Shown one piece after another: positions 38,819 to 47,681 of a stretch of DNA of 64,000 nt; position 1 is the stretch's first letter, and the number at the start of each line of letters is the position of its first letter. A program made the translations under genes and the position numbers. The notes under the pieces are model-generated. The model was not told where the DNA came from and did not search any database. It saw only the letters and a program-made list of their open reading frames with translations. The DNA comes from Georgenia sp. SYP-B2076 (lineage in GTDB: Bacteria; Actinomycetota; Actinomycetes; Actinomycetales; Actinomycetaceae): the NCBI RefSeq assembly GCF_003991205.1, contig NZ_RXOZ01000037.1, forward strand, positions 1-64,000, read 5' to 3'.

Positions 38819-39805
38819 ATGACCAGACGTGACGACGTGATGTACGAGGCCGCGGCGATGTACTACCTGCAGGAGGAGACGATGGAGGACGTCGCCGCGC
38901 GGCTGGGCGTCTCGCGCTCGACCGTCTCCCGCCTGCTCAAGGAGGCCCGGGCGACGGGCCTGGTGCGCATCTCGATGCAGGCGCGCGGCGGCTCCTCCAG
39001 CGCCGCGGCGCGCGCCCTGCACGGGGTCTTCGGGATCGGCGCCCACGTGGTCCCGGTCCGTCAGGGCGCCACCGAGGTCGAGCGCCTCGACCGCGTCACC
39101 CGGGTCGCCGGCCGGCTCGTGTCGGGATGGATGGAGCCGGGCGCCGTGCTGGGCGTGGCGTGGGGGACGACGATCGCCGCCGTCGTGCGTCACCTCGTGC
39201 CGCGGCGCGTGCCGGGCAGCGCCGTCGTCCAGCTCAACGGCGCCGCCAACCAGGCGACGTCCGGGATCCCCTACGCGGGTTCCATCCTCACGGCGGCGGC
39301 CGAGGCCTTCGACGCGCGGGTCCACCACTTCCCGGTGCCGGCGTTCTTCGACTTCGCGGCGACGAAGGAGGCGATGTGGCGGGAGCGCTCGGTCAGGCGC
39401 GTGCTGGCGGTGCAGGGGCAGGTGGGTATCGCGCTGTTCGGCGCCGGCGCGCTCAGCGGGCCGCTCGCCTCCCACGTGTACGAGGGCGGGTACTTCGGCG
39501 CGGAGGACCTGGCGAACCTGCGCGCGGAGGGCGTGGTGGGGGACATCTGCACGGTCCTGCTGCGCGAGGACGGCTCGTACGCCGACATCGCCCTCAACGC
39601 CCGGGCCACCGGCCCGACCCCGCGCGAGCTGGCGGCCCTGCCCAGGCGGGTGTGCGTGGCGGCCGGCGTCGCGAAGGTCGCACCCCTGCTCGGGGCGCTG
39701 CGCGCGGGGGCCGTCACCGACCTCGTCGTCGACGAGGCGACCGCCAGGGCCGTCGTGGAACGGGTGCGCGCGGCCGGCACGCCCGTGCCAGGATCGATGC
39801 CGTGA
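38819..39805 (+). CDS. SorC-family sugar-binding transcriptional regulator
   Basis: A 328-aa regulator with an N-terminal helix-turn-helix (about 22-42, VAARLGVSRSTVSRLLKEA) and a C-terminal SorC/DeoR effector domain, seen in VLGVAWGTTIAAVV, QLNGAANQ and VGIALFGAGAL. Such proteins bind a phosphorylated sugar. ATG 38819 has GGAGGGTGGG upstream. It is divergent from glpD with twin operators between, so it probably controls glycerol genes and itself; glycerol-3-phosphate or DHAP as effector is a guess. Its stop overlaps argA. Confidence 0.85.
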   Translation: MTRRDDVMYEAAAMYYLQEETMEDVAARLGVSRSTVSRLLKEARATGLVRISMQARGGSSSAAARALHGVFGIGAHVVPVRQGATEVERLDRVTRVAGRLVSGWMEPGAVLGVAWGTTIAAVVRHLVPRRVPGSAVVQLNGAANQATSGIPYAGSILTAAAEAFDARVHHFPVPAFFDFAATKEAMWRERSVRRVLAVQGQVGIALFGAGALSGPLASHVYEGGYFGAEDLANLRAEGVVGDICTVLLREDGSYADIALNARATGPTPRELAALPRRVCVAAGVAKVAPLLGALRAGAVTDLVVDEATARAVVERVRAAGTPVPGSMP

Positions 39806-40359
39806 GCAGCGCTGAGTCTCGTCTTGCCGGTGACCGCCACGACGACCAGGCGCTGGTCGTGCGCCAGGCGCGGCCGGCGGACGTGCGGGCCATCTTCGAC
39901 CTCGTGCGTCACTACACCGCGGACCGCACCCTCATCGACAAGGAGCTCATCACCTACTTCGAGGCGGTGCAGGAGTTCGTCGTGGCCGAGCGCACCGCCG
40001 GCGACGGCGCCGCGCACATGGTCGGCTGCGGGGCGCTGCACGTGCTCTGGGACGACATCGCCGAGGTGCGCACCCTCGCCGTGCACCCGTCGGCGCGGGG
40101 CACGGGGGTCGGTCACCGGCTGCTCGAGACGCTCGTGGGGCGCGCGCGTGGGCTCGGGCTGCGCCGGGTCTTCTGCCTGACCTTCGAGGTGGACTTCTTC
40201 GCCCGCCACGGGTTCGCGCCGATCGAGGGCACACCGGTGGGGACGGATGTCTACGACCAGATGCTGCGCTCCCACGACGACGGCGTCGCCGAGTTCCTCG
40301 ACCTGGCCCGGGTCAAGCCCAACACGCTCGGCAACACGCGGATGCTGCTCGAGCTCTGA
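39802..40359 (+). CDS. argA: Amino-acid N-acetyltransferase (N-acetylglutamate synthase)
   Basis: A 185-aa GNAT protein close to the mycobacterial ArgA (Rv2747) type: short, without the kinase-like domain of E. coli ArgA. Visible blocks are EAVQEFVVAE, VGCGALHVLWDDIAEVRTLAVHP, the acetyl-CoA loop ARGTGVGHRLLE, and FEVDFFARHGFAPIEGTPV. It acetylates glutamate to start arginine synthesis. The GTG overlaps the SorC-type gene stop (GTGA); no functional link to glycerol is evident. Confidence 0.88.
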   Translation: MSSAESRLAGDRHDDQALVVRQARPADVRAIFDLVRHYTADRTLIDKELITYFEAVQEFVVAERTAGDGAAHMVGCGALHVLWDDIAEVRTLAVHPSARGTGVGHRLLETLVGRARGLGLRRVFCLTFEVDFFARHGFAPIEGTPVGTDVYDQMLRSHDDGVAEFLDLARVKPNTLGNTRMLLEL

Positions 40360-40360
40360 G

Positions 40361-40789
40361 TCAGCGGCGCAGGAGGTGCAGCACCGCGGCGACCTGCGCG
40401 CTGACGAGGGCGCAGGCGAGGATCGCCACGGTGGCCTCCGGCCTGGCGACGACCCAGGCGAGGGCGCCCAGCGCCAGCAGGACGAGCAGGGCCTGCTCCA
40501 CGCGCCCCAGCGCCGAGCGCACCCGTGCGGTGACCGCGCGCGGCGCGTCCCCCGCGAGCACGCGCCGCAGGCCCCACCCCGCCACGGCGGCCGCGACGAG
40601 CGCGAGGAGCTGCCCGAGCCCGAGCAGGGAGACGCCCGGCCACGCGACCGCGCCGTCGGCGCCGGTCAGCGCCGTGAGGGCGAGCCCCATGACGCCCAGC
40701 GCGAGGCACGCGCCCACGCATCCGGCGAGGGTCGTGCGCAGGACGCTCGCCGCCCTCGCCGCGGCTTCGGTGGTCCCGGTCTCGCTCAC
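40361..40789 (-). CDS. Small membrane protein of unknown function
   Basis: A 142-aa protein with four hydrophobic segments (about 18-42, 52-72, 94-110 and 115-138) and no domain I recognise. The GTG at 40789 is preceded by a leaderless -10 at 6 bases. It is convergent with argA with only one base between the stops. Confidence 0.65.
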   Translation of the reverse strand: MSETGTTEAAARAASVLRTTLAGCVGACLALGVMGLALTALTGADGAVAWPGVSLLGLGQLLALVAAAVAGWGLRRVLAGDAPRAVTARVRSALGRVEQALLVLLALGALAWVVARPEATVAILACALVSAQVAAVLHLLRR

Positions 40790-40795
40790 CCACGA

Positions 40796-40801
40796 AGGCT
40801 A
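40796..40801 (-). promoter_or_regulatory. -10 element TAGCCT for the small membrane protein
   Basis: On the minus strand TAGCCT ends 6 bases before GTG 40789; there is no Shine-Dalgarno sequence. The same hexamer serves folP. Confidence 0.5.
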
Positions 40802-40824
40802 GCGGCCCGAGCGGGCGCCGTGCG

Positions 40825-41748
40825 TCAGGGCAGACGGTAGGAGCCGCTTGCCCCCGCCACCACGAGACCGTCGTCGACCAGCGACGCGAGCGCGCGGGCG
40901 GGCTGGGCGGGGTCGGCCAGGGCGGCCGGGTCGGCGCCGTCCGCGCCCGCCACGAGCAGCTCGTGGCCGTCGCTCCACGCGTCGTCGGGCCGCGCGCGCA
41001 GGTGCGCCATGATGCGCCCGCGCACCTGACGGTCGGTGCCGTGCCAGGCCTGGCGGCGCCGCCTGCCGGCGTGCTCGTCGGCCGGGCGGCCCGCCGCGTG
41101 CCAGGCGCAGCCGCTCACCAGCGGGCACTGCGCGCACCGGGGGGACCGGGCGGTGCACACCAGGGCGCCCAGCTCCATGAGACCGATGTTCCAGCGCACC
41201 GACGCGGCGTCGTCGCCGGTGTCCGCGGGGAGGTACCCGCCGGCGCGCTCGCGCTCGGCGCGGGAGAGCGTCGGGCTCGGCAGGGCGCGCCCCTCGAGGG
41301 CGCGACCGAGCACCCGGCGCACGTTGGTGTCCAGGACGACGGCGCGGCGCCCGTAGGCGAAGGCCGCGACGGCCGCCGCCGTGTAGGCCCCGATCCCGGG
41401 GAGCGCGAGGAGCTCCTCCTCGGTGTCCGGGACGCGCCCGCCGTGCTGGGCGGTGATGCTGCGCGCGCACTCCTGCAGGCGCAGTGCGCGGCGCGGGTAC
41501 CCGAGGCGGTCCCACGCGCGCAGCACGTCGGCGGCGGGGGCCGCGGCGAGGTCGGCCGGGGTGGGCCACCGCTCCATCCAGGCGCGCCACGCCGGCTCGA
41601 CGCGCGCCACGGGGGTCTGCTGGAGCATGATCTCGCTGACGAGCACGGCCCACGCGCCCGTCCCGGGGCGGCGCCACGGCAGGTCGCGGGCATGCTGGTC
41701 GAACCACGTCCGGACCGCCGCGCGCAGGGGGGCAAGGTCGGTAGTCAT
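40825..41748 (-). CDS. mutY: A/G-specific adenine DNA glycosylase
   Basis: Removes adenine mispaired with 8-oxoguanine. The 307-aa protein has the catalytic Glu39 in SEIMLQQTP, the helix-hairpin-helix LPGIGAYTAAAVAAF with the Asp of VVLDTNVRRVL, and a [4Fe-4S] cluster in CTARSPRCAQCPLVSGC (C-x6-C-x2-C-x5-C). ATG 41748 is chosen because the frame above it reads into the divergent neighbour. The C-terminal 8-oxoG-recognition domain looks short, as is normal in actinobacteria. Confidence 0.93.
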   Translation of the reverse strand: MTTDLAPLRAAVRTWFDQHARDLPWRRPGTGAWAVLVSEIMLQQTPVARVEPAWRAWMERWPTPADLAAAPAADVLRAWDRLGYPRRALRLQECARSITAQHGGRVPDTEEELLALPGIGAYTAAAVAAFAYGRRAVVLDTNVRRVLGRALEGRALPSPTLSRAERERAGGYLPADTGDDAASVRWNIGLMELGALVCTARSPRCAQCPLVSGCAWHAAGRPADEHAGRRRRQAWHGTDRQVRGRIMAHLRARPDDAWSDGHELLVAGADGADPAALADPAQPARALASLVDDGLVVAGASGSYRLP

Positions 41749-41760
41749 CAGGTCCAGTGT

Positions 41761-41785
41761 GCCCGGCGTGGTGGCCACGCCGGGC
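41761..41785. promoter_or_regulatory. 11-bp perfect inverted repeat between mutY and its divergent neighbour
   Basis: GCCCGGCGTGG (41761-41771) pairs with CCACGCCGGGC (41775-41785) around a TGG centre. It occupies most of a 62-base divergent promoter region, so it is more likely an operator or cruciform than a terminator. Confidence 0.45.
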
Positions 41786-41798
41786 ACGCGGGGAGCCG

Positions 41799-41804
41799 TA
41801 CGGT
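41799..41804 (+). promoter_or_regulatory. -10 element TACGGT for a leaderless message
   Basis: TACGGT ends 6 bases before GTG 41811; no Shine-Dalgarno sequence is present. Confidence 0.5.
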
Positions 41805-41810
41805 CGTGCC

Positions 41811-42491
41811 GTGGCGACGACCAGGGGAACGCAGGGGCCGCGACCCGCCGGCCGGGGCACGGGCGCACCGAGGCGCCCGCCCGGCACGCGCACGGCAGGC
41901 GGCCCGACGGCCGGCGGCCCTCGCCGACCGGTGCGCCGCCCCAGCCGGGCGGTGATCTGGCGCCGCCGCGCGGTGGCGCTCCTCGTCCTCCTCGCGGTGG
42001 TCGCCCTCGTCGCGTGGGGCATCACGGCGGCGGTGCGGGCGCTGGGCTCGGGGTCTGCCCCCCAGGCTGCGCCGAGCCCGACGTCGACGGCGCCCGTCGA
42101 CCCGGGGCCCTGCGCGCCGGAGGACCTGGGGGTCGACGTCGTGCCGTCCGTCGGTGCGACCGGGGCGACCGTCTCCTTCGCCGTCACGCTGACCAACGAC
42201 GGCAAGGCGGCCTGCCTGGCCGACGCCGGCCGGTCCTCGCTCGCGCTCACGGTCCGCTCCGGCACCGACCGGGTGTGGGCCTCGGACGACTGCCCGGCCG
42301 AGCCGTCCTCGCGCCCCCTCCTCCTCGACGTCGGCGACACCGCGGAGGCGGCCGTGACCTGGAACGGCAGGCGCTCCGCGGCCGGCTGCCCCAGCGGTCA
42401 GGGCTCGTCCGGGCCCGGCTCGTACCGGGTGGAGGCGTCCGTGGACGGCGAGCAGGTTCCGGGGTCCGGGACGAGCTTCAGCATCGGCTAG
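41811..42491 (+). CDS. Membrane-anchored extracytoplasmic protein of unknown function
   Basis: A 226-aa protein: a basic Arg/Pro/Gly-rich cytoplasmic start (1-50), one membrane segment (about 54-75), a Ser/Thr/Pro linker, then a ~125-residue domain outside the cell. That domain looks like an immunoglobulin-like beta sandwich (VSFAVTLTNDGKAACLADAG, SSLALTVRSGTDRVWASDDCP) with several cysteines, resembling DUF4232-type domains. GTG 41811 is supported by the -10 just upstream. Function is unknown. Confidence 0.7.
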   Translation: MATTRGTQGPRPAGRGTGAPRRPPGTRTAGGPTAGGPRRPVRRPSRAVIWRRRAVALLVLLAVVALVAWGITAAVRALGSGSAPQAAPSPTSTAPVDPGPCAPEDLGVDVVPSVGATGATVSFAVTLTNDGKAACLADAGRSSLALTVRSGTDRVWASDDCPAEPSSRPLLLDVGDTAEAAVTWNGRRSAAGCPSGQGSSGPGSYRVEASVDGEQVPGSGTSFSIG

Positions 42492-42497
42492 GAGGAC

Positions 42498-42514
42498 CGG
42501 GCGCCGAACGCCCG
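42498..42514. terminator. Short hairpin between convergent genes
   Basis: A 6-bp stem, CGGGCG (42498-42503) with CGCCCG (42509-42514), lies after the membrane-anchored protein gene and before the convergent disA stop. It is weak. Confidence 0.35.
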
Positions 42515-42547
42515 CCGGCAGCCCGCAGCCGCCGACCGCAGCCGCTC

Positions 42548-43627
42548 TCAGGCGAAGCGCTCCAGGATCGAGGACTCGGCCAGCCGCGACAGCCCCTCGC
42601 GCACGGCCCGCGCGCGCTGCGGCCCGACCCCTTCGACGGCCTGCAGGTCCTCGGTGGTCGCGGAGAGCATCACCTGGAGGGTCCCGCAGTGCGTCACGAT
42701 CGACTCGGCGATCGAGGACGGCAGCCGGGGGATCTTCGCCAGGACGCGGTACCCGCGCGGGGACAGCGCCGAGTCGATGGCCTCGCCGTCGGGCCCGCCG
42801 ATGCCCAGCGCCCGGGCGACCGTCGGCATGTCGATCAGCTGGGCGGAGTCCAGCGTGCCGAGGGCGTCGAGGATCTGCTGGGGGCTGGTGCGGACGCCGT
42901 CACCGAGGTAGTCGCGCAGCACCAGCGTCCGGTCGGGGTCGATCCCGATGACGAGCTCCTCCAGCTGGAGGGAGAGGAGGCGGCCGTCCGTCCCGAGCTC
43001 GACGACGTAGCCCGCCACCTCGGCGGAGATGCGAGAGACCATCTCGAGGCGCTGTACCACGGTGACCACGTCGCGCACGGTGACGAGGTCCTCGATCTCG
43101 AGGGCGGAGAGCGTCCCGGAGACCTCGTCGAGCCGCGACTTGTACCGCTCGAGCGTGGCCAGGGCCTGGTTGGCGCGGGAGAGGATCACGTCCGAGTCCT
43201 CGATCACGTGCCGGCGGTGGTCGACGTAGAGCGCCACGGTGCGCATCGACTGGCTCACCGAGATCACGGGGTAGCCGGACTGCTTCGCGGCCCGCTCGGC
43301 GGTGCGGTGGCGCATGCCCGACTCGGAGGTCTCGATGGATGCGTCCGGGAGCAGCTGGACGTTCGCGCGCCGGATGCGGTTGTTGACGTAGTCGACCACG
43401 ACCGCGCCGTCCATCTTCGCGAGCTCGCGCAGCCGCGTGGCCGAGAAGTCCACGTCCAGCTCGAACCCGCCGGAGCACATCGCCTCGACCGCGTCGTCGT
43501 ACCCCAGGACCACGATGGCACCCGTGCGCCCGCGGAGGATCCGCTCGAGTCCGTCCCGCAGCTCGGTGCCGGGTGCGACCGTGCGCAGCATCGCACGGAG
43601 CTTGGTGTCGGTGGGCAGGTCGGGCAC
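42548..43627 (-). CDS. disA: DNA-integrity scanning diadenylate cyclase
   Basis: Makes cyclic di-AMP from two ATP and scans DNA for branched structures. The 359-aa protein has the DAC domain with DGA (73-75) and RHR (106-108), a central helical spine, and a C-terminal HhH domain ([16 protein letters not shown]). The GTG at 43627 starts [15 protein letters not shown]. It is downstream of radA on the same strand, the classic radA-disA arrangement. Confidence 0.96.
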   Translation of the reverse strand: MPDLPTDTKLRAMLRTVAPGTELRDGLERILRGRTGAIVVLGYDDAVEAMCSGGFELDVDFSATRLRELAKMDGAVVVDYVNNRIRRANVQLLPDASIETSESGMRHRTAERAAKQSGYPVISVSQSMRTVALYVDHRRHVIEDSDVILSRANQALATLERYKSRLDEVSGTLSALEIEDLVTVRDVVTVVQRLEMVSRISAEVAGYVVELGTDGRLLSLQLEELVIGIDPDRTLVLRDYLGDGVRTSPQQILDALGTLDSAQLIDMPTVARALGIGGPDGEAIDSALSPRGYRVLAKIPRLPSSIAESIVTHCGTLQVMLSATTEDLQAVEGVGPQRARAVREGLSRLAESSILERFA

Positions 43628-43734
43628 AGATCCCTCACACGGTGCTCAGGCAGGAGAGGGCGACTGCCCCTTCCCTCATCCTAGGTGCGCTCCTGGGCCC
43701 GCTCCGGCATCCGCCGACGCATGACCAGGTCGCG

Positions 43735-45159
43735 TCACGACCGGGTCGATGCCCAGGCGGACGTGGCCGCCTCGTGCAGGTGCCGGACCGGGCGCACGGC
43801 CAGGCCGGGGACCGGCCGCAGGTCCGCCGCGCCCTGGTGGGGGACGATGGCCCGGGTGAAGCCCAGCCGGGCGGCCTCGGCGAGGCGGCGCTGGACACCC
43901 ACGGTGCTGCGCACCTCGCCCGTGAGCCCCACCTCCCCGAAGACGACGAAGCCCGGGTCCAGCTCCTTGTGCTCGACCGCGGACAGGACGGCCAGCGCGA
44001 CGGCCAGGTCGACCGCCGGCTCGACGGCGCGGGCGCCACCGACAGTGGAGACGTAGACGTCGGCGCTGCTCAGCATCACGCCGAGCCGGGACTGGAGCAC
44101 CGCCAGGGTCATGGCGACGCGCGAGGAGTCCAGCCCGGATGTCGTGCGCCGTGGTGAGCTCAGCGGCGACGCGGCCACGAGGGCCTGGATCTCGGTGGGC
44201 ATCGGCCGGCGTCCCTCCAGGGAGACGGTCACACAGGTGCCGGGCACGGCCGAGCGGTCGCCGGACAGGAAGAGCCCCGAGGGGTCCGCCAGGCCGGTGA
44301 TGCCCGCGTCGTGCAGGTCGAAGCAGCCGACCTCGTCCGTGGGCCCGTACCGGTTCTTCACGGCACGGACCATGCGCAGGCGCGAGTGCCGGTCGCCCTC
44401 GAACTGGCACACCACGTCAACCAGGTGCTCGAGCACCCGCGGGCCGGCGATCGAGCCGTCCTTCGTCACGTGCCCCACGAGGAGCACCGGGATGTCCCGG
44501 GTCTTGGCCAGGTGGATCAGGGCCGAGGCGACGGCGCGGACTTGGCTGACGCCGCCGGCGGCGCCGTCCACCCCGGCGTCGGCGATCGTCTGGACCGAGT
44601 CGACCACCAGGAGCGCGGGGTCGGCCTGGTCGACGTGCCCGAGCAGGGTGGCCAGGTCCGTCTCGGCGGCCAGGAGCAGGTGCGGTGTCAGGGCGCCGAT
44701 GCGCTCGGCCCGCAGCCTGACCTGGCCCGCGGACTCCTCGCCGGTGACGTACAGCACCGGCCGGCCGGAGCCGCCCGCACCGTGGTCGGCCGAGACGGCG
44801 GCGGCCTTCGCGGCGACGTCGAGCAGGAGGGTGGACTTGCCGACGCCGGGCTCCCCGGCGAGCAGGACGACGGCGCCCGGGACGATGCCGCCGCCCAGGA
44901 CCCGGTCGAGCTCGCCCACGCCGGTGCTGCGGGCGCGGGCCGAGTCGACGTCGACCTCGCTGATGGGACGCGCGGGGGAGGAGGGCGCGAGGGAGGCCGG
45001 CGCGCGGGAGGCGGGCGGCAGGCCCGCGGCCTCCTCGACCGTGCCCCACGCCTGGCACTCCCCGCACCGGCCCTGCCACTTGGCGGCGCTCCACCCGCAC
45101 TCGCTGCAGCGGAAGGCCGGCCTCGGCGGCCGGGCGGTCTTCGTGACGGTGGGGCTCAT
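43735..45159 (-). CDS. radA: DNA repair protein RadA
   Basis: A 474-aa RecA-like helicase that processes recombination intermediates and is known to modulate DisA. It has the zinc finger C18-x2-C21...C32-x2-C35, Walker A GEPGVGKST (102-110), the RadA motif KNRYG, and a C-terminal Lon-protease-like domain. ATG 45159 is preferred: the zinc finger follows closely and a leaderless -10 lies 7 bases upstream. The 21 residues before it in the longest reading are not conserved. Confidence 0.95.
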   Translation of the reverse strand: MSPTVTKTARPPRPAFRCSECGWSAAKWQGRCGECQAWGTVEEAAGLPPASRAPASLAPSSPARPISEVDVDSARARSTGVGELDRVLGGGIVPGAVVLLAGEPGVGKSTLLLDVAAKAAAVSADHGAGGSGRPVLYVTGEESAGQVRLRAERIGALTPHLLLAAETDLATLLGHVDQADPALLVVDSVQTIADAGVDGAAGGVSQVRAVASALIHLAKTRDIPVLLVGHVTKDGSIAGPRVLEHLVDVVCQFEGDRHSRLRMVRAVKNRYGPTDEVGCFDLHDAGITGLADPSGLFLSGDRSAVPGTCVTVSLEGRRPMPTEIQALVAASPLSSPRRTTSGLDSSRVAMTLAVLQSRLGVMLSSADVYVSTVGGARAVEPAVDLAVALAVLSAVEHKELDPGFVVFGEVGLTGEVRSTVGVQRRLAEAARLGFTRAIVPHQGAADLRPVPGLAVRPVRHLHEAATSAWASTRS

Positions 45160-45166
45160 GGGGGAC

Positions 45167-45172
45167 ACGCTA
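45167..45172 (-). promoter_or_regulatory. -10 element TAGCGT for leaderless radA
   Basis: On the minus strand TAGCGT ends 7 bases before the ATG at 45159, with no ribosome-binding site between. Confidence 0.5.
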
Positions 45173-45262
45173 ACGAGCGGCACCCACATCACCGTCCACG
45201 GGCCCTGTCGGGGGCCGGGCATAGGGTCGAGGCAGCACCAGCCGGACGGAGAGGGAAGCCAG

Positions 45263-46444
45263 ATGAGCCAGCACCGCCAGATCCTGACCGAGGACCTGCT
45301 CGAGCGGATCCGTGAGCGGGCGCCGCGCTATGACGCCGAGAACTCCTTCTTCGACGAGGACCTCGCCGAGCTCAAGGAGGCCGGGTACCTCACGGCGTTC
45401 GTGCCCGAGGAGCTCGGCGGGGCGGGGCTCAGCCTGGAGGAGATGACCGCCGAGCAGATGCGCCTGGCCGGCGCGGCCCCCGCGACGGCGCTCGCGGTGA
45501 ACATGCACCACGTCTGGGTCGGCGTCGCCCGGGTCGTCCGCGCGCGCGGCGACCACTCCGCCGACTTCATCCTCGAGGAGGCGGCGGCGGGCGAGGTTTT
45601 CGGCTTCGGCGTCTCCGAGGCGGGCAACGACCTCGTCCTCTTCGGCTCTGCCAGCGAGGCCCGTCCCGACGGCCAGGGCGGCTATTCCTTCCACGGCACC
45701 AAGATCTTCACCTCGCTCTCCCCGGCGTGGACCCGCCTGGGAACGTTCGGCGCCGACACGACGGGCGAGGACGGCCCGCACAACGTCTGGGGCTTCGTCA
45801 CCCGTGACGGCGGCGGCGTCGAGGTGAAGGACGACTGGGACGTGCTGGGCATGCGCGCGTCCCAGTCCTGCACGACCGTGCTCGCCGGCGCGCACGCGCC
45901 GGCGGACCGGGTCGTGCGGCGCATCCCGCCGGGGCCGACGATGGACCCGTTCATCTTCGGCATCTTCGCGAACTTCGAGATCCTGCTGGCCTCGGTCTAC
46001 GCGGGTGTCGCCCGGCGCGCGATCGACGTCGCCGTGGCGAGGGCCCACCGGCGCACGTCTTTCAAGAACGGCGGCGCCCCCTACGCCAACGACCCGGACA
46101 TCCGCTGGCGCCTGGCGGACGCGGCCCTCCAGCTCGACGGCATCTACCCGCAGATCGCCATGATCGCCCGCGACGTCGACAACCAGGTGGACCGTGGCGC
46201 GCTGTGGATGCCGCAGCTCTCGGCCGTGAAGTCCCGCGCCACCGAGGTCGCGCTCGACGTCGTCACCAAGGCCGTCCGGGCCTCCGGCGGCGCGTCGTAC
46301 TCCAACAGCAAGGAGCTCTCCCGGCTGTACCGCGACGTCCTGGCCGGGATCTTCCACCCCAGCGACGACGAGTCCGTGCACGGCGCGTGGGCCAACGCGC
46401 TGCTGGGCCCGGTGGTGCCGTGGCCGCCGCAGGACGGCAACTGA
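45263..46444 (+). CDS. Acyl-CoA dehydrogenase family flavoprotein
   Basis: A 393-aa FAD enzyme with the three-domain acyl-CoA dehydrogenase layout: N-terminal helices (DLLERIRERAPRYD, GLSLEEMTAEQMR), a middle beta domain (FGFGVSEAGNDLVLFG, GYSFHGTKIFTSLSPAW) and a C-terminal helical domain (VYAGVARRAIDVAVARAH). The substrate is unknown; no acyl-CoA ligase or thiolase neighbours it. ATG 45263 has GGAGAGGG upstream; TAGGGT (45222-45227) is a possible -10. It is divergent from radA. Confidence 0.82.
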   Translation: MSQHRQILTEDLLERIRERAPRYDAENSFFDEDLAELKEAGYLTAFVPEELGGAGLSLEEMTAEQMRLAGAAPATALAVNMHHVWVGVARVVRARGDHSADFILEEAAAGEVFGFGVSEAGNDLVLFGSASEARPDGQGGYSFHGTKIFTSLSPAWTRLGTFGADTTGEDGPHNVWGFVTRDGGGVEVKDDWDVLGMRASQSCTTVLAGAHAPADRVVRRIPPGPTMDPFIFGIFANFEILLASVYAGVARRAIDVAVARAHRRTSFKNGGAPYANDPDIRWRLADAALQLDGIYPQIAMIARDVDNQVDRGALWMPQLSAVKSRATEVALDVVTKAVRASGGASYSNSKELSRLYRDVLAGIFHPSDDESVHGAWANALLGPVVPWPPQDGN

Positions 46445-46454
46445 GCCGCACAGC

Positions 46455-46503
46455 CCGACGGGCCGGGCCCCGCACCGTGAGCGGTGTGGACCCGGCCCGT
46501 CGG
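46455..46503. terminator. Bidirectional terminator with nested hairpin
   Basis: A 13-bp perfect outer stem (46455-46467 with 46491-46503) encloses an inner CCGCACCG-TGAG-CGGTGTGG hairpin with one G-T pair. It separates the convergent acyl-CoA dehydrogenase and xylose permease genes. Confidence 0.75.
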
Positions 46504-46514
46504 AGCGCGGCAGG

Positions 46515-47681
46515 TCAGCGACTCGACCTGCGCTTGTTGATGAGGTCGAAGGCGACGGCGAGGAGCAGCACCATGCCCTTGATGGCCTGCTGCCAGGCCG
46601 GGTCGACGGACATGATGGACAGCCCCATGTTGAGCACGCCCATGATGAGCGCGCCGATGATCGCCCCGGACACCTTGCCGATGCCGCCGGTGACCGCGGT
46701 GCCCCCGATGAAGGCGGCGGCGATGGCGTCGAGCTCGAAGCTGTTGCCGGCGGCCGCGACGGCGGCCCCGGCCCGCGACGTGGTCACGATGCCGGCCAGC
46801 GCCGCCAGGACACCCATGTTCACGAAGATCATGAAGTTCACGCGCTTCGTGTTCACGCCGGACAGCTTCGCCGCCTGGAGGTTGCCGCCGATGGCGTAGA
46901 TGTGCCGGCCGAAGGTCGTGCGGTTCATGACGAACGTGTAGGCGACGATGAGGACGCCGACGATCACGAGCACGATCGGCGTGCCGCCTGCGCTCCGGGC
47001 CAGCAGGTAGGTGACGAACCCGATGAGGAGACCGAACAGGACCAGCCGGCCGACGAACGCCGCGAAGGGCTCCACGGTGAGCTCGTGCTTGCGGATCGCG
47101 CGCCGCGCCCGGATCTGGGTGAACGCGAGACCGGCGATCGCGGCGGCACCGATGAGCAGCGTCACCAGGTCGAGGTTCGCGACGTAGCCCAGGACGTTGC
47201 GCACCGACCCGTTGGAGATGGCGTTGAAGCCCTCCGGCAGCCCGGCGACCGTCGTCCCGACGAGGACGATGGCGAGCCCCCGGAAGATCAACATGCCCGC
47301 CAGCGTGACGATGAACGCGGGGATGCCGACGTAGGCGACCCAGAAGCCCTGCCAGGCGCCGATGGCGGCGCCGAGCACGAGCGCGACCAGGACGGCGACC
47401 AGCCAGGGGGCCCCGCTGCTCATCATGAGCGCCGCCACGCCGCCCACGAACGCCACCTGGGACCCGACGGAGAGGTCGATGTGACCGGCGACGATGACCA
47501 TCACCATGCCGATCGCCAGGATCATGACGTAGGCGTTCTGCTGCACGAGGCTCGCGACGTTGTTCGGCACGAGCAGGAGGCCGCCGGTGAGGATCTGGAA
47601 GAGGATCACGATGGCGACGAGGGCCGCCATGATCCCGTACTGCCGGACGTTCCGGCTGAGGTACTGCGTCAGTGTGCTCAT
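46515..47681 (-). CDS. mmsB: CUT2 sugar ABC transporter permease (xylose-associated)
   Basis: A 388-aa multispanning permease of the GguB/MmsB/XylH class, with [49 protein letters not shown] and [33 protein letters not shown]. The ~40-residue cytoplasmic insert with [13 protein letters not shown] is typical of this subclass. Its ATG overlaps the ATPase stop (ATGA). Xylose as the substrate is inferred from the operator it shares with xylA. Confidence 0.88.
   Translation of the reverse strand: MSTLTQYLSRNVRQYGIMAALVAIVILFQILTGGLLLVPNNVASLVQQNAYVMILAIGMVMVIVAGHIDLSVGSQVAFVGGVAALMMSSGAPWLVAVLVALVLGAAIGAWQGFWVAYVGIPAFIVTLAGMLIFRGLAIVLVGTTVAGLPEGFNAISNGSVRNVLGYVANLDLVTLLIGAAAIAGLAFTQIRARRAIRKHELTVEPFAAFVGRLVLFGLLIGFVTYLLARSAGGTPIVLVIVGVLIVAYTFVMNRTTFGRHIYAIGGNLQAAKLSGVNTKRVNFMIFVNMGVLAALAGIVTTSRAGAAVAAAGNSFELDAIAAAFIGGTAVTGGIGKVSGAIIGALIMGVLNMGLSIMSVDPAWQQAIKGMVLLLAVAFDLINKRRSSR

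Noticed and set aside
38590-38820. N-terminal extension of GlpD to 38820
   Set aside because: Extra residues lack family similarity, they would run through the operators, and a good ribosome site precedes ATG 38589.
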